NCBI GenBank assembly: GCA_002410065.1
Contig: DHQB01000004.1
Location: 1 to 64,000, forward strand
Direction: 5' to 3'
From: Bacteroidales bacterium UBA5349
GTDB lineage: Bacteria > Bacteroidota > Bacteroidia > Bacteroidales > Tenuifilaceae
DNA: 64,000 bases
Positions 52,941 through 61,451 of this stretch are shown here, piece by piece. The notes beneath the pieces are model-generated. The model was not told the origin of the DNA, ran no database searches, and worked only from the letters and a program-made list of their open reading frames with translations. Each line of letters begins with the position of its first letter. Positions within the stretch are counted from its first letter, which is position 1. A program made the position numbers and the translations under genes.

Positions 52941-53564
52941 ATGAGACTTAAACTTCTATCAACTTTTATGCTATTTGTGTTAGGAGCATTAACCACTGTA
53001 GCACAATCTGATAATGAGATGAAAACCTTATTTAATAAGGATAATTTGACATATGGTGGCTATGGAGGTGTAAGAGTAGCACATTCATCGTTTGCAGGTA
53101 AAGATACATGGCTTGTTGGAGGCAGAGGCGGTGTTGTTCTTAATAACTCCTTTGCTTTTGGTGGCGCTGGATATGGTATTGTTAATTCGCCACAATTTGC
53201 AAATATTGGGTTGAATGATGTTGCATACCTTGAGGGAGGATATGGTGGATTGCTACTCGAATATATCCTTTTACCCAATAAACTTGTCCACCTTTCATTT
53301 CCTGTAATAATTGGTGCAGGGGGTCTTCTATATTCTGAAACTCGTGCAATAGATGATGCTGATTTTGATCAATCAATTATTGCTAATACATCATTTTTTG
53401 TTTTAGAACCAGGGGTGGAATTAGAAATTAACATCATAAGGTTTATGCGCTTAGCAGCGGGTGTGTCGTATCGTTACACTAACGGAATGAACTTGCCCAA
53501 CACCTCTTCAAGTGCATTTAATGCCCTTTCCTTGAGTGTTTCGCTTAAATTTGGGAGGTTCTAA
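52941..53564 (+). CDS. Exported barrel-like protein (first of two paralogues)
   Basis: This 207-residue protein has a signal peptide ending near TVAQ. Gly-rich beta strands (GGYGGVRVAHSSF, GGRGGVVLNNSFAFGGAGYG) and a terminal strand LSLSVSLKFGRF fit a small outer-membrane barrel. The LEPGVELEINIIRFMRLAAGVSYRYTNG segment matches a similar one in the next gene, suggesting they are paralogues. Function is unknown. It is transcribed alone or with the next gene, 206 bases downstream. Confidence 0.65.
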   Translation: MRLKLLSTFMLFVLGALTTVAQSDNEMKTLFNKDNLTYGGYGGVRVAHSSFAGKDTWLVGGRGGVVLNNSFAFGGAGYGIVNSPQFANIGLNDVAYLEGGYGGLLLEYILLPNKLVHLSFPVIIGAGGLLYSETRAIDDADFDQSIIANTSFFVLEPGVELEINIIRFMRLAAGVSYRYTNGMNLPNTSSSAFNALSLSVSLKFGRF

Positions 53565-53681
53565 ATTTCGGTATGTACTATTGCAATAAATAATTTGGTA
53601 CGTGCTTTGGAAATTAACTATAGCAAAAGCCACCATGACAGAAATTATTTATTGTTTTTTTATTTAATTTTCTGATTTTGA

Positions 53682-53689
53682 TAGATTTG
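53682..53689 (+). promoter_or_regulatory. -7 box candidate before the second barrel gene
   Basis: This is an exact TAGATTTG match to TAnnTTTG, about 80 bases before the ATG at 53771. No -33 element is found. Confidence 0.3.
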
Positions 53690-53770
53690 AATTGTAGGTG
53701 TTTGATTAAATGGCACAGAGAATCTTCCTTAAATAATCAGAGTAGAACATAATAATTTAAATAATTTATT

Positions 53771-54484
53771 ATGGTGTTTATTAAAAGAGTAACTCTATTA
53801 TGCATAGTTGCTTTATGCTCATTCAATATTTATGCTCAGAGTAAAAACGATGAACCGAGGTACCTGATCAATGTATCGAAGGTTAAGGTAAAAGGTTTTG
53901 GGAACACGCACAGCGAGTTATCGTTAGTAAATTCACGCGCAGCTTATTTTGGTGGGCTTTCAGGCGCTTTCCTGCTAAACTACAAGTACTATGTAGGCGC
54001 ATATAGTTATAGCATAAGCTCAGTGAGCCAGTGGGACGATATTTATTCCCAAGGCTATCACCCCGTTAATAATCCAAGTGCTCCGCTTTATACCAATAGT
54101 AGACTTTGTTTTAACCATGGAGGCTTAATGCTTGGCTATGTGCATAATTACTCAAATCTTTGGCATCCTTCAATCGAACTTAAATTGGGAACAGGCAAGG
54201 TGTCTCTTGTTGATATGGACTTTAATATCACTGATTTTGATAGTCATCATTCAGATAGGGTAGGGGAAGTTTCCCCTGAACTTGGGCTCGAGGTAAACCT
54301 AACTCGATGGTTTAAAATTAAGTTTGGTGCTGGATATAGATTTGTTTTTGGAGTTGACAATGCAGAGTATGTTAATAAGGATGGTCTTAATAAAAGATTG
54401 TTTTCATCTAACCAATTCTCTAGTCCTTATGCTGCAATAGGGTTTTATTTTGGAAGTTTTGGACCTCGAACTAATGAAAAATAA
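53771..54484 (+). CDS. Exported barrel-like protein (second paralogue)
   Basis: This 237-residue protein has a signal peptide ending near NIYAQ. The GGLMLGYVHNYSNLWHPSI and SPELGLEVNLTRWFKIKFG segments and the terminal strand YAAIGFYFGSFG resemble the preceding gene and fit an outer-membrane barrel. It lies 72 bases before the TonB-dependent receptor gene and may share its transcript. Function is unknown. Confidence 0.65.
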   Translation: MVFIKRVTLLCIVALCSFNIYAQSKNDEPRYLINVSKVKVKGFGNTHSELSLVNSRAAYFGGLSGAFLLNYKYYVGAYSYSISSVSQWDDIYSQGYHPVNNPSAPLYTNSRLCFNHGGLMLGYVHNYSNLWHPSIELKLGTGKVSLVDMDFNITDFDSHHSDRVGEVSPELGLEVNLTRWFKIKFGAGYRFVFGVDNAEYVNKDGLNKRLFSSNQFSSPYAAIGFYFGSFGPRTNEK

Positions 54485-54556
54485 TAAGATCAACACCAAT
54501 TTAGACCTCATCTTTTTAGACAATATAGCAACATTCTATATGAGAACTTTGTGTTT

Positions 54557-56905
54557 ATGAGAAATATATTTGTGGTTCTATGCCTTCTAGTTATAAATTT
54601 CATAAGTCCTAATGGCCTATATGCGAATGATATATCAAATAAGTATACTGTCAATGGATATATTAGTGATGCATCCAACGGTGAGGCGCTAATTGGTGCA
54701 ACAGTTTACGTAAAAGAGTTGGGTATAGGGGTAGCAAGCAATGTTTATGGATACTATGCGCTAAATGTTCCTCAAGGGAGTTTTACATTAATTTACTCTT
54801 TTGTAGGTTATTCCCCAATTGAAAAAAAGTTGAATTTAAAGAAGAACACAACCATTTCGGTTGAGTTGTCGGAAAAAACGGCAATAATTCAAGAGGTAGT
54901 TATAACAAGCGAGCGTCCTAATGCAAATGTAACTAAGGCCGAAATGAGTGTTACTCAGCTCGATATTAAAACTATTCAGCGTATGCCTGCACTAATGGGC
55001 GAGGTTGACGTCATTAAATCAATTCAACTTCTGCCTGGAGTGCAAAGCACGTCGGAAGGGACAACAGGTTTTAGTGTACGCGGAGGGGCTATGGATCATA
55101 ACCTTATACTACTCGATGAGGCAACGGTTTATAATGCTTCGCATTTGATGGGTTTTTTCTCTGTCTTTAACAATGATGCTATTAAGGATATTAAGTTTTA
55201 CAAGGGAGATATTCCTGCATCAAGTGGAGGAAGGTTGGCTTCTTTGCTTGATGTACGCATGAAAGAGGGTAACTCAAAAACATTTGCTGCTACCGGCGGA
55301 ATTGGAACAATATCGAGCAGGCTAACCATTGAGGGGCCCATAATGAGCGAAAACACAACCTTTGTAGTATCGGGTAGGCGCACATATGCCGATTTGTTTC
55401 TGCCTTTTGCTCCGAATGAGCAAATAAGGGATAATCAACTATTTTTTTACGATTTAAACCTAAAAATTAACCATAAGGTAAACGATAAAAATAGGTTCTA
55501 CCTCTCGGGTTACTTTGGCCGCGATATCTTTAAAAATGAATTTGCAAAGTTTGGGTTTGGCAATCAAACGCTAACATTTAGGTGGAATCATCTTTTTGGG
55601 CCAAAACTATTTCTAAACACATCGGTAATTTTTAGTAGTTACGATTACTATTTGGGATCGGGTAGTAATGAGGCTAATGCTCTGGTATGGAACTCGAATA
55701 TGGAGGATTATAGCACAAAGTTTGATTTTACTTCTTTTCTCAATTCTAACAATACACTTCGTTTCGGAATTCAATCTACTTATCATACTATTTGCCCAGG
55801 AATTGCAAAGGGGGTAGGTTCTGAGGCTATCCTTAATGATATTATAATGCCTAAAAGTTACGCATTTGAGCATGGTGTGTATGTTCAAAACGAACAAAAC
55901 CTTGGTAGTAGCCTTACCCTGAAGTATGGTTTAAGATTATCTGCTCTTCAAAATATTGGCAGTGCAAAAATTTACAGTTACAACAGTAATTATGAGACCG
56001 AAGGCTATGAATCCTATGGTAAAGGAGAAACATATAATACCTATTTCAACCTTGAACCCCGAGTAGGTTTTGTGTATCTGCTTAATCAAAAGCAATCAAT
56101 AAAAGGGAGTTATTCCCGAACGGTTCAGTATATTCAGTTAGCCTCAAATTCTGCTGCTGGAACACCCTTAGATATCTGGTTTGCAGCTTCGCCTAACGTA
56201 AAACCACAGCTTTCCGATCAATGGGCATTGGGTTACTTTATGAACTTTTTTGATAATAAGGTGGAAACTTCAGTTGAAGCCTACTACAAAAACATGAGAA
56301 ACGTTGTCGATTTTAAAGAGTTTGCCAATATCATGCTTAATGAGAAGTTAGAGGGTGAACTTCGAATTGGAACAGCTCAATCGTATGGCATTGAGTTCCT
56401 TGCAAGGTATGGCAATAAAAAAGTTAATGGTTGGGTAAGTTACACCTACTCTAGGGCAACGCGCAGCATTGAAGGAATTAATAGCGACAAGCCCTATTCT
56501 GCTCCCTATGATAAGCCCCATGATATTTCTGTGGTGTTTAACTATGAGGTTAGTCCAAAACTAACCCTTTCGGCTAATTGGGTTTACGCTACGGGCGTTC
56601 CGGCAACTTTCCCCGCTGGACGATACGAAATATTAGGTACAATAATCCCGCTTTACACTGCAAGAAACTCATACCGATACCCTGATTATCACCGCCTCGA
56701 TCTGGCTTTGTCCTATCGCCCAAGAGCAAAGACTAAAAGTAAGTGGCAGGGCGAGTGGAATTTGTCAGTTTATAACGCCTACAACAGGAAGAATGCATGG
56801 ACCATTAACTTTGTTCAGGATAGCAATAATCCAAATCTATCGTATGCCGAGAAAACATATCTTTTCTCACTCATACCAGCAATAACCTACAATTTTAAAT
56901 TTTAG
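54557..56905 (+). CDS. TonB-dependent outer-membrane receptor with N-terminal carboxypeptidase-like domain
   Basis: I prefer the ATG at 54557, two codons after an in-frame GTG. The 782-residue protein has a signal peptide and a carboxypeptidase-regulatory-like domain (VNGYISDASNGEALIGATVYV, about 28-110). A plug (ALMGEVDVIKSIQLLPGV, GFSVRGGAMDHNLILLDEA) and a 22-strand-type barrel ending in ITYNFKF follow. It lacks a clear SusC-length barrel and has no SusD beside it, so it is of the siderophore/metal/vitamin type paired with a DUF4249 lipoprotein. Ligand unknown. Confidence 0.9.
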   Translation: MRNIFVVLCLLVINFISPNGLYANDISNKYTVNGYISDASNGEALIGATVYVKELGIGVASNVYGYYALNVPQGSFTLIYSFVGYSPIEKKLNLKKNTTISVELSEKTAIIQEVVITSERPNANVTKAEMSVTQLDIKTIQRMPALMGEVDVIKSIQLLPGVQSTSEGTTGFSVRGGAMDHNLILLDEATVYNASHLMGFFSVFNNDAIKDIKFYKGDIPASSGGRLASLLDVRMKEGNSKTFAATGGIGTISSRLTIEGPIMSENTTFVVSGRRTYADLFLPFAPNEQIRDNQLFFYDLNLKINHKVNDKNRFYLSGYFGRDIFKNEFAKFGFGNQTLTFRWNHLFGPKLFLNTSVIFSSYDYYLGSGSNEANALVWNSNMEDYSTKFDFTSFLNSNNTLRFGIQSTYHTICPGIAKGVGSEAILNDIIMPKSYAFEHGVYVQNEQNLGSSLTLKYGLRLSALQNIGSAKIYSYNSNYETEGYESYGKGETYNTYFNLEPRVGFVYLLNQKQSIKGSYSRTVQYIQLASNSAAGTPLDIWFAASPNVKPQLSDQWALGYFMNFFDNKVETSVEAYYKNMRNVVDFKEFANIMLNEKLEGELRIGTAQSYGIEFLARYGNKKVNGWVSYTYSRATRSIEGINSDKPYSAPYDKPHDISVVFNYEVSPKLTLSANWVYATGVPATFPAGRYEILGTIIPLYTARNSYRYPDYHRLDLALSYRPRAKTKSKWQGEWNLSVYNAYNRKNAWTINFVQDSNNPNLSYAEKTYLFSLIPAITYNFKF

Positions 56906-56909
56906 CAAG

Positions 56910-57782
56910 ATGGCAACAAGATTATTTATAACCTATAGGCTAAACCTTTCGATACTGATGTTTTTTATGCTTGCACTCACATCGTGTACAGAGCGTATTG
57001 ATATTGAATTGGATAGCACTTATACCCGATGTGTAATTTATGGCGAGTTTACAACTGATACCCTATCGCATAGTGTTTCAATTACTCGCACGAGCGATTA
57101 TTTTAAAAATGAAAAAGCTTCTCCCGTTTCCGGTGCCATTGTAACTATAGGAGATGGTGAGAATTCATACAATCTTACCGAAGACCTTGAAAACCCAGGG
57201 AACTACTATACCAATTCAGATGTGTATGGAGTTGTGGGCAAGGTATATACGTTATTCGTAGATGGGGTTGACTTACTAGATAACGGCAATTTAAGGAGTT
57301 ATAAAGCTAGTTCGGAGATTAAACCAGTAACACCACCCGATTCAATTAAGGTGATTTACCAGAGACCATGGAATGCATGGCTCATTAATATATATGCACA
57401 GGACCCTTTGGAGTCAGAAGATTTTTATAAGTTTTTGGTTTACCAAAATGGAGAGTTACACTCAGATTCGCTGCACAAGATTCAGGTTATTGACGATGTG
57501 CTATTCAATGGTAATTACACCAACGGTATATCAATTTATTTTGTTGACGCTGATTCCGAAAACACTTTCAATACTGGCGATACTATAATGGTTGAGTTTT
57601 GCGGACTTACCCAAGATTACTATAATTATATGATTGAATTACAGTCATCTGCAGGTACCTCTATACCATTTTTTGGTGGCCCTCCAGCAAACCCCAGAAC
57701 CAATCTGAGCAATGGAGCAATTGGGTTTTTTGCAGCTTATTCTGTAGCAAAGACCAGCACCGTTATTAAAACGGATTTATAA
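56910..57782 (+). CDS. DUF4249 lipoprotein paired with the TonB-dependent receptor
   Basis: This 290-residue protein has a lipoprotein signal ending MLALTSC and starts 4 bases after the receptor gene, showing a tight pair. The beta-rich N-terminal part (RCVIYGEFTTDTLSHSVSITRTSDYF) and the C-terminal IGFFAAYSVAKTST are typical of DUF4249 proteins, which often follow such receptors in Bacteroidota and may be surface accessory proteins. The 3' end overlaps the convergent gene by 6 bases. Confidence 0.85.
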   Translation: MATRLFITYRLNLSILMFFMLALTSCTERIDIELDSTYTRCVIYGEFTTDTLSHSVSITRTSDYFKNEKASPVSGAIVTIGDGENSYNLTEDLENPGNYYTNSDVYGVVGKVYTLFVDGVDLLDNGNLRSYKASSEIKPVTPPDSIKVIYQRPWNAWLINIYAQDPLESEDFYKFLVYQNGELHSDSLHKIQVIDDVLFNGNYTNGISIYFVDADSENTFNTGDTIMVEFCGLTQDYYNYMIELQSSAGTSIPFFGGPPANPRTNLSNGAIGFFAAYSVAKTSTVIKTDL

Positions 57783-58250
57783 AGAGTGAGTTTCTGTTGG
57801 GGGTAAAATGTTTTCAGCGAGGAATTTTTCAAGTATTTCAGCTGATTTGCTTACTGCATTATTGCAAACATTGGATAAAGGATTACTGTTGGCAGCCTCT
57901 TTTTTTTTCACAGCATCATTTGTATTAATTTTTAGGAGTTCAAAACAATTTGTTGAGCCTAGCTCTTTGCGGCACTCACTAACAAATTTACCAACTAGTT
58001 TTGTCACATTATCTTTAGCACTCATGTCAGTATATTCATACCTGCCAAACTTCATCCCCAAAACAATTGCACCTGCATTAATTGCACCGCAAATACTTTG
58101 ACTTTGCCCAACTCCACCGCCAAGGCCAGAGGCAATTATAAAGGCCATATTGGTATCAATTTCTGCTTCACTAGCAAAGGCTATTAAAACCGATTGAGCG
58201 CAATTGTATCCATTTATAAAAAGTGAAAGCGCTTGTTCTGATTTACTCAT
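57777..58250 (-). CDS. C_GCAxxG_C_C family probable redox protein
   Basis: The ATG at 58250 gives 157 residues. The family motif is visible: a Cys in NGYNCAQSVL, then ICGAINAG (GCAxxG-like), ECRKELGSTNC and a further Cys near the end (LSNVCNNA). These Cys residues are thought to serve redox or metal/cluster chemistry; function is not established. It is leftward, with a perfect -7 box upstream, and overlaps the convergent DUF4249 gene by 6 bases. Confidence 0.85.
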   Translation of the reverse strand: MSKSEQALSLFINGYNCAQSVLIAFASEAEIDTNMAFIIASGLGGGVGQSQSICGAINAGAIVLGMKFGRYEYTDMSAKDNVTKLVGKFVSECRKELGSTNCFELLKINTNDAVKKKEAANSNPLSNVCNNAVSKSAEILEKFLAENILPPTETHSL

Positions 58251-58280
58251 AGTATTATAATCCTTACCGACTTTGACCCT

Positions 58281-58311
58281 CAAACATATAAATTTTTATT
58301 TTGTATATTTG
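58281..58311. promoter_or_regulatory. Divergent -7 boxes
   Basis: On the minus strand TATGTTTG (58288-58281) serves the C_GCAxxG_C_C gene about 35 bases downstream. On the plus strand TATATTTG (58304-58311) lies about 100 bases before the DUF554 gene. Both fit TAnnTTTG exactly; neither has a well-spaced TTTG. Confidence 0.4.
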
Positions 58312-58409
58312 GTTGCCTAAAAGCAATTTTTTTAGTAATGAAACCTATATAACTATTAGAATTAGCCAAGTTGCTGCCGCTTAATTAGTAATCCCAATTA
58401 ACAAGTTTT

Positions 58410-59093
58410 ATGATAATATCTGGCACTCTGATTAACGTTGCTGCTGTAATAATTGGTGGGGGTTTAGGTGTTCTATTCCATGCTCGTTTACCCAAGCGCA
58501 TAATAAACGCCTTTTTTCAGGCCATGGGGCTGTTCACGCTTTTCCTTGGTTTCTCCATGAGTCTTAAAACGGAAAACCCATTGCTACTGGTCTTTAGCCT
58601 GATTCTTGGTGCACTTGCCGGAACCCTTCTCAGGCTCCAGGATAGAATAGAAAATTTAGGTACAAGTATTCAAGCAAAGCTAAAGCTTAAGGGCGGGCAA
58701 TTCAGTGAGGGCTTGGTAACTGCCTTTTTGATGTTTTGCATGGGCTCAATGACAATTTTAGGCGCAATTGAAGAGGGCCTAGGAGGTGAACCTAATTTAC
58801 TGCTGATTAAAAGTTTAATGGATGGTTTTTCATCAATTGCGCTTGCAGCAGCTTTAGGGGTTGGTGTAATTTTTTCAGTTGTACCTTTACTGATATACCA
58901 AGGAGGCTTAACTGTGCTAGCGGCCTTCTTAGGCGATTCGCTTAGCAATTTAATGATAAATGAGCTAAGTGCAGTTGGAGGAATTTTGCTAATTGGTTTG
59001 GGAATAACTATTTTAGATATTAAAAAGATTGAGGTTCTTAATCTTATTCCAGCATTGCTGTTTATTATGCCACTGGTTTACTTCTTTGGTTAG
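58410..59093 (+). CDS. DUF554 family membrane protein
   Basis: This 227-residue inner-membrane protein has about seven hydrophobic segments (GTLINVAAVIIGGGLGVLF at the start, then FCMGSMTILGAIEEGL) and a C-terminal AVGGILLIGLGITIL helix. It matches DUF554 (YdfK-like) proteins, predicted transporters of unknown substrate. It is followed at 24 bases by the kinase-RapZ fusion gene and could share its transcript. Confidence 0.9.
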   Translation: MIISGTLINVAAVIIGGGLGVLFHARLPKRIINAFFQAMGLFTLFLGFSMSLKTENPLLLVFSLILGALAGTLLRLQDRIENLGTSIQAKLKLKGGQFSEGLVTAFLMFCMGSMTILGAIEEGLGGEPNLLLIKSLMDGFSSIALAAALGVGVIFSVVPLLIYQGGLTVLAAFLGDSLSNLMINELSAVGGILLIGLGITILDIKKIEVLNLIPALLFIMPLVYFFG

Positions 59094-59117
59094 CTACTTT
59101 TATTCTATCTTTACCCT

Positions 59118-60554
59118 ATGATTGCCAAAATGAACCATATACTACAAGCGCTTTTTAATGCCTATTTTGGGTCTGATGCTCAAAGTATTACCCCATTGCC
59201 CCAGGGCGGATCAGATAGGCAGTACTTTAGGCTTAAGGCAAAGAATATTTCGGTAATTGGAGCATACAACCCCGATGTTGAAGAGAATAGAGCCTTTTTT
59301 TATCTCACCAATCATTTTCAATCCAAAGGTTTTCCAGTACCAGAAATATTAAGCATTTCCAGCGATCAGAAAGCCTATATACTTTCCGATTTAAGCGACG
59401 AAACCCTTTTTAATAGATTTATTGAAACGGATTGGAGCAACCAGCAGGGCAGCGATAATATGCTGATTGCTTCTGTAACGCTAGATATGTTGGCCAAGAT
59501 TCAGGTAGAGGGAGCAAAGGGCCTCGATTTTTCAAAATGCTACCCCAAACCCGATTTCGATTTGCAAAGTGTGATGTGGGATTTTAGCTATTTTAAGTAT
59601 AGCTTTCTAAAGCCATCGGGTATTCATTTTAACGAAGCTAAACTCGATGATGATTTTTTGGCTTTCGCCAATGTTTTACTTTCGCAGCCCACAGGTTATT
59701 TCCACTATCGAGATTTCCAGTCGCGCAATGTAATGCTTGTTGATGGGCAGCCCTACTTTATCGATTATCAAGGGGGCAGGCGAGGGCCGCTGTTGTACGA
59801 TGTGGCATCGTTCCTATACCAGGCAAGGGCAAATTTTCCACAGGCTATTCGTGAAAAACTGTTCAATTCGTATCTCAACTCGCTAAATAGCTTAATCAAG
59901 ATTGATAAGGATGAGCAAAAATTATATTTCCCAATATTTGCCCTTTTTAGGGTTATTCAAACGCTAGGGGCATATGGGTATAGAGGTTTTTTTGAGCGAC
60001 GTGCTCATTTTATCCAAAGCATTCCCATGGCAGCGTCTAATATTCAAATCCTTATTAATCAGGTTGATTCCTCTTTACTTCAACTTCCTCATTTATCTGG
60101 TATTCTTAATAAGATATCAGCAAAGTATTCGTCATCCACAGAACAAACCGATGTATTTGATGGTTTAACAGTGGATGTTTGCAGTTTTTCTTTTAAAAAG
60201 GGTTATCCTGCAGAACACCCAGAGCATGGGGGTGGATTTGTTTTCGATTGCAGAGCATTGCCAAATCCAGGTAGACTGGATGAGTATAAAATGCTTACAG
60301 GACTTGATGCATCTGTGATTAAGTACCTTGAGGAGCATGGCGAGACAGACAATTTCTATGGTGAAATGTGGGGTATGGTTAGCGATTCGATAGGTGTGTA
60401 TTCAAAAAGAGGGTTTAACCATCTATCTGTTTCATTTGGTTGTACTGGTGGGCAGCATCGCTCTGTATATATGGCTAGCCGTTTTGCCAAAGAGGTTCAG
60501 CAGAAATTTAGCAATGTAAAAGTTTTGCTTAAACACAGAGAAATCAAGGGTTAA
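59118..60554 (+). CDS. AmgK-like sugar kinase fused to RapZ C-terminal domain
   Basis: This 478-residue protein has two parts. Residues 1 to about 330 are an aminoglycoside-phosphotransferase-type kinase: GGSDRQYF near residues 30-37, catalytic HYRDFQSRN (H196, D199, N204) and the DYQGGRRGP metal site (D216), close to AmgK-type MurNAc/GlcNAc kinases. From about residue 350 to the end is the RapZ C-terminal domain with HPEHGGGFVFDCRALPNPG and GCTGGQHRSVY, which in E. coli RapZ binds glucosamine-6-phosphate and partner proteins. The RapZ N-terminal P-loop domain is absent. A small Cys-rich gene and a sugar nucleotidyltransferase gene follow on the same strand. Confidence 0.88.
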   Translation: MIAKMNHILQALFNAYFGSDAQSITPLPQGGSDRQYFRLKAKNISVIGAYNPDVEENRAFFYLTNHFQSKGFPVPEILSISSDQKAYILSDLSDETLFNRFIETDWSNQQGSDNMLIASVTLDMLAKIQVEGAKGLDFSKCYPKPDFDLQSVMWDFSYFKYSFLKPSGIHFNEAKLDDDFLAFANVLLSQPTGYFHYRDFQSRNVMLVDGQPYFIDYQGGRRGPLLYDVASFLYQARANFPQAIREKLFNSYLNSLNSLIKIDKDEQKLYFPIFALFRVIQTLGAYGYRGFFERRAHFIQSIPMAASNIQILINQVDSSLLQLPHLSGILNKISAKYSSSTEQTDVFDGLTVDVCSFSFKKGYPAEHPEHGGGFVFDCRALPNPGRLDEYKMLTGLDASVIKYLEEHGETDNFYGEMWGMVSDSIGVYSKRGFNHLSVSFGCTGGQHRSVYMASRFAKEVQQKFSNVKVLLKHREIKG

Positions 60555-60565
60555 TAGGAGGTATT

Positions 60566-60694
60566 ATGGGGAAAAAATTATGCCAAAAGGATATAAAACA
60601 TAAGGATGAAATTGAGGCTAAAAAGTACTCATGCAAAAAATGCGGAGTAAGCTCGAATAAGGAGAAAAAACTTTGTAAACCTGTTGAAAGATAA
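60566..60694 (+). CDS. 42-residue Cys-rich small protein
   Basis: The ATG at 60566 is preceded by a perfect Shine-Dalgarno AGGAGG (60557-60562), rare in this phylum. The 42-residue product is very basic (about a third Lys) with four Cys at 6, 23, 26 and 37; CKKC at 23-26 suggests a zinc-ribbon or rubredoxin-like metal site. It starts 11 bases after the kinase-RapZ fusion gene and ends 10 bases before the nucleotidyltransferase gene, so it sits inside their operon. I do not recognise a family. Proper spacing, the start and the coding context support a real gene. Confidence 0.72.
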   Translation: MGKKLCQKDIKHKDEIEAKKYSCKKCGVSSNKEKKLCKPVER

Positions 60695-60704
60695 TTAGCA
60701 TTAA

Positions 60705-61424
60705 ATGAAGGCAATGGTATTAGCCGCAGGCATGGGTACAAGGCTTAAGGAGTTTACCCAGAATAAGCCAAAGGCTTTGGTTGAGATAAATGGTAAACCA
60801 TTAATTGCTCATGTAATAGCAAAGTTGGTTGAGCAGGGATTTACAACCATTGTGGTAAATGTTCACCATTTTTCTAATCTACTTATCGAGTATCTTCAGT
60901 CCAATAGTTTTGGGGCAGAGATACTAATTTCCGATGAGTCAAACCAACTTCTCGATACTGGCGGTGGTATTATAAATGCCCAACAATTTCTCAATGGCAA
61001 TGAGCCATTTCTGGTACATAATGTTGATATTATTTCTGACATCAACCTGAGTAAACTCTATAATCATCATTTAAGCAGAAATCCATTGGCAACGCTGGCT
61101 GTTTCAAATCGAGAGTCGTCGCGTAAGTTCTTTTTTGATAATGAAATGAAGTTGGTAGGGTGGAAAAACTTTAAAACTAATAAGCAAATCATGGTTAGCC
61201 AAGAAACAGCGTTGCAAGAACTCGCCTTTTCGGGGATACATATAATTAGCCCTTCCATATTTAAGTTGATTAAGCAGAAAGGCTCATTTTCTATTGTTGA
61301 TGCCTACCTTGATTTATGTAAAAATCATACCATTTTAGGGTTTGATACAACCGGTAGTTACCTTTTGGATGTGGGTAAAGTAGAGAGTTTGGCGGAAGCT
61401 AGCCGGTTTTTAGGGCAGGGTTAG
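60705..61424 (+). CDS. Sugar-1-phosphate nucleotidyltransferase, MurU-like
   Basis: This 239-residue nucleotidyltransferase has the signature MVLAAGMGTRLKEFTQNKPKALVEING at residues 4-30 with the Gly-rich nucleotide loop and the Lys of PKAL. Next come VHHFSNLL and the metal Asp segment VHNVDIISD, and a C-terminal LLDVGKVESLAEAS. It is close to MurU (MurNAc-1-phosphate uridylyltransferase) and GlmU/RmlA N-domains. Position behind an AmgK-like kinase supports the MurU role, making UDP-amino sugars for cell-wall recycling. It could instead be a GDP-mannose-type or lipopolysaccharide enzyme. Confidence 0.82.
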   Translation: MKAMVLAAGMGTRLKEFTQNKPKALVEINGKPLIAHVIAKLVEQGFTTIVVNVHHFSNLLIEYLQSNSFGAEILISDESNQLLDTGGGIINAQQFLNGNEPFLVHNVDIISDINLSKLYNHHLSRNPLATLAVSNRESSRKFFFDNEMKLVGWKNFKTNKQIMVSQETALQELAFSGIHIISPSIFKLIKQKGSFSIVDAYLDLCKNHTILGFDTTGSYLLDVGKVESLAEASRFLGQG

Positions 61425-61451
61425 ATATGTTTTTTGGGATTACCAGTGGTT

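Noticed and set aside
54557..57782. SusC/SusD polysaccharide utilisation locus
   Set aside because: The receptor is too short for SusC, the partner is DUF4249 and not SusD, and there are no glycoside hydrolases or sensors.
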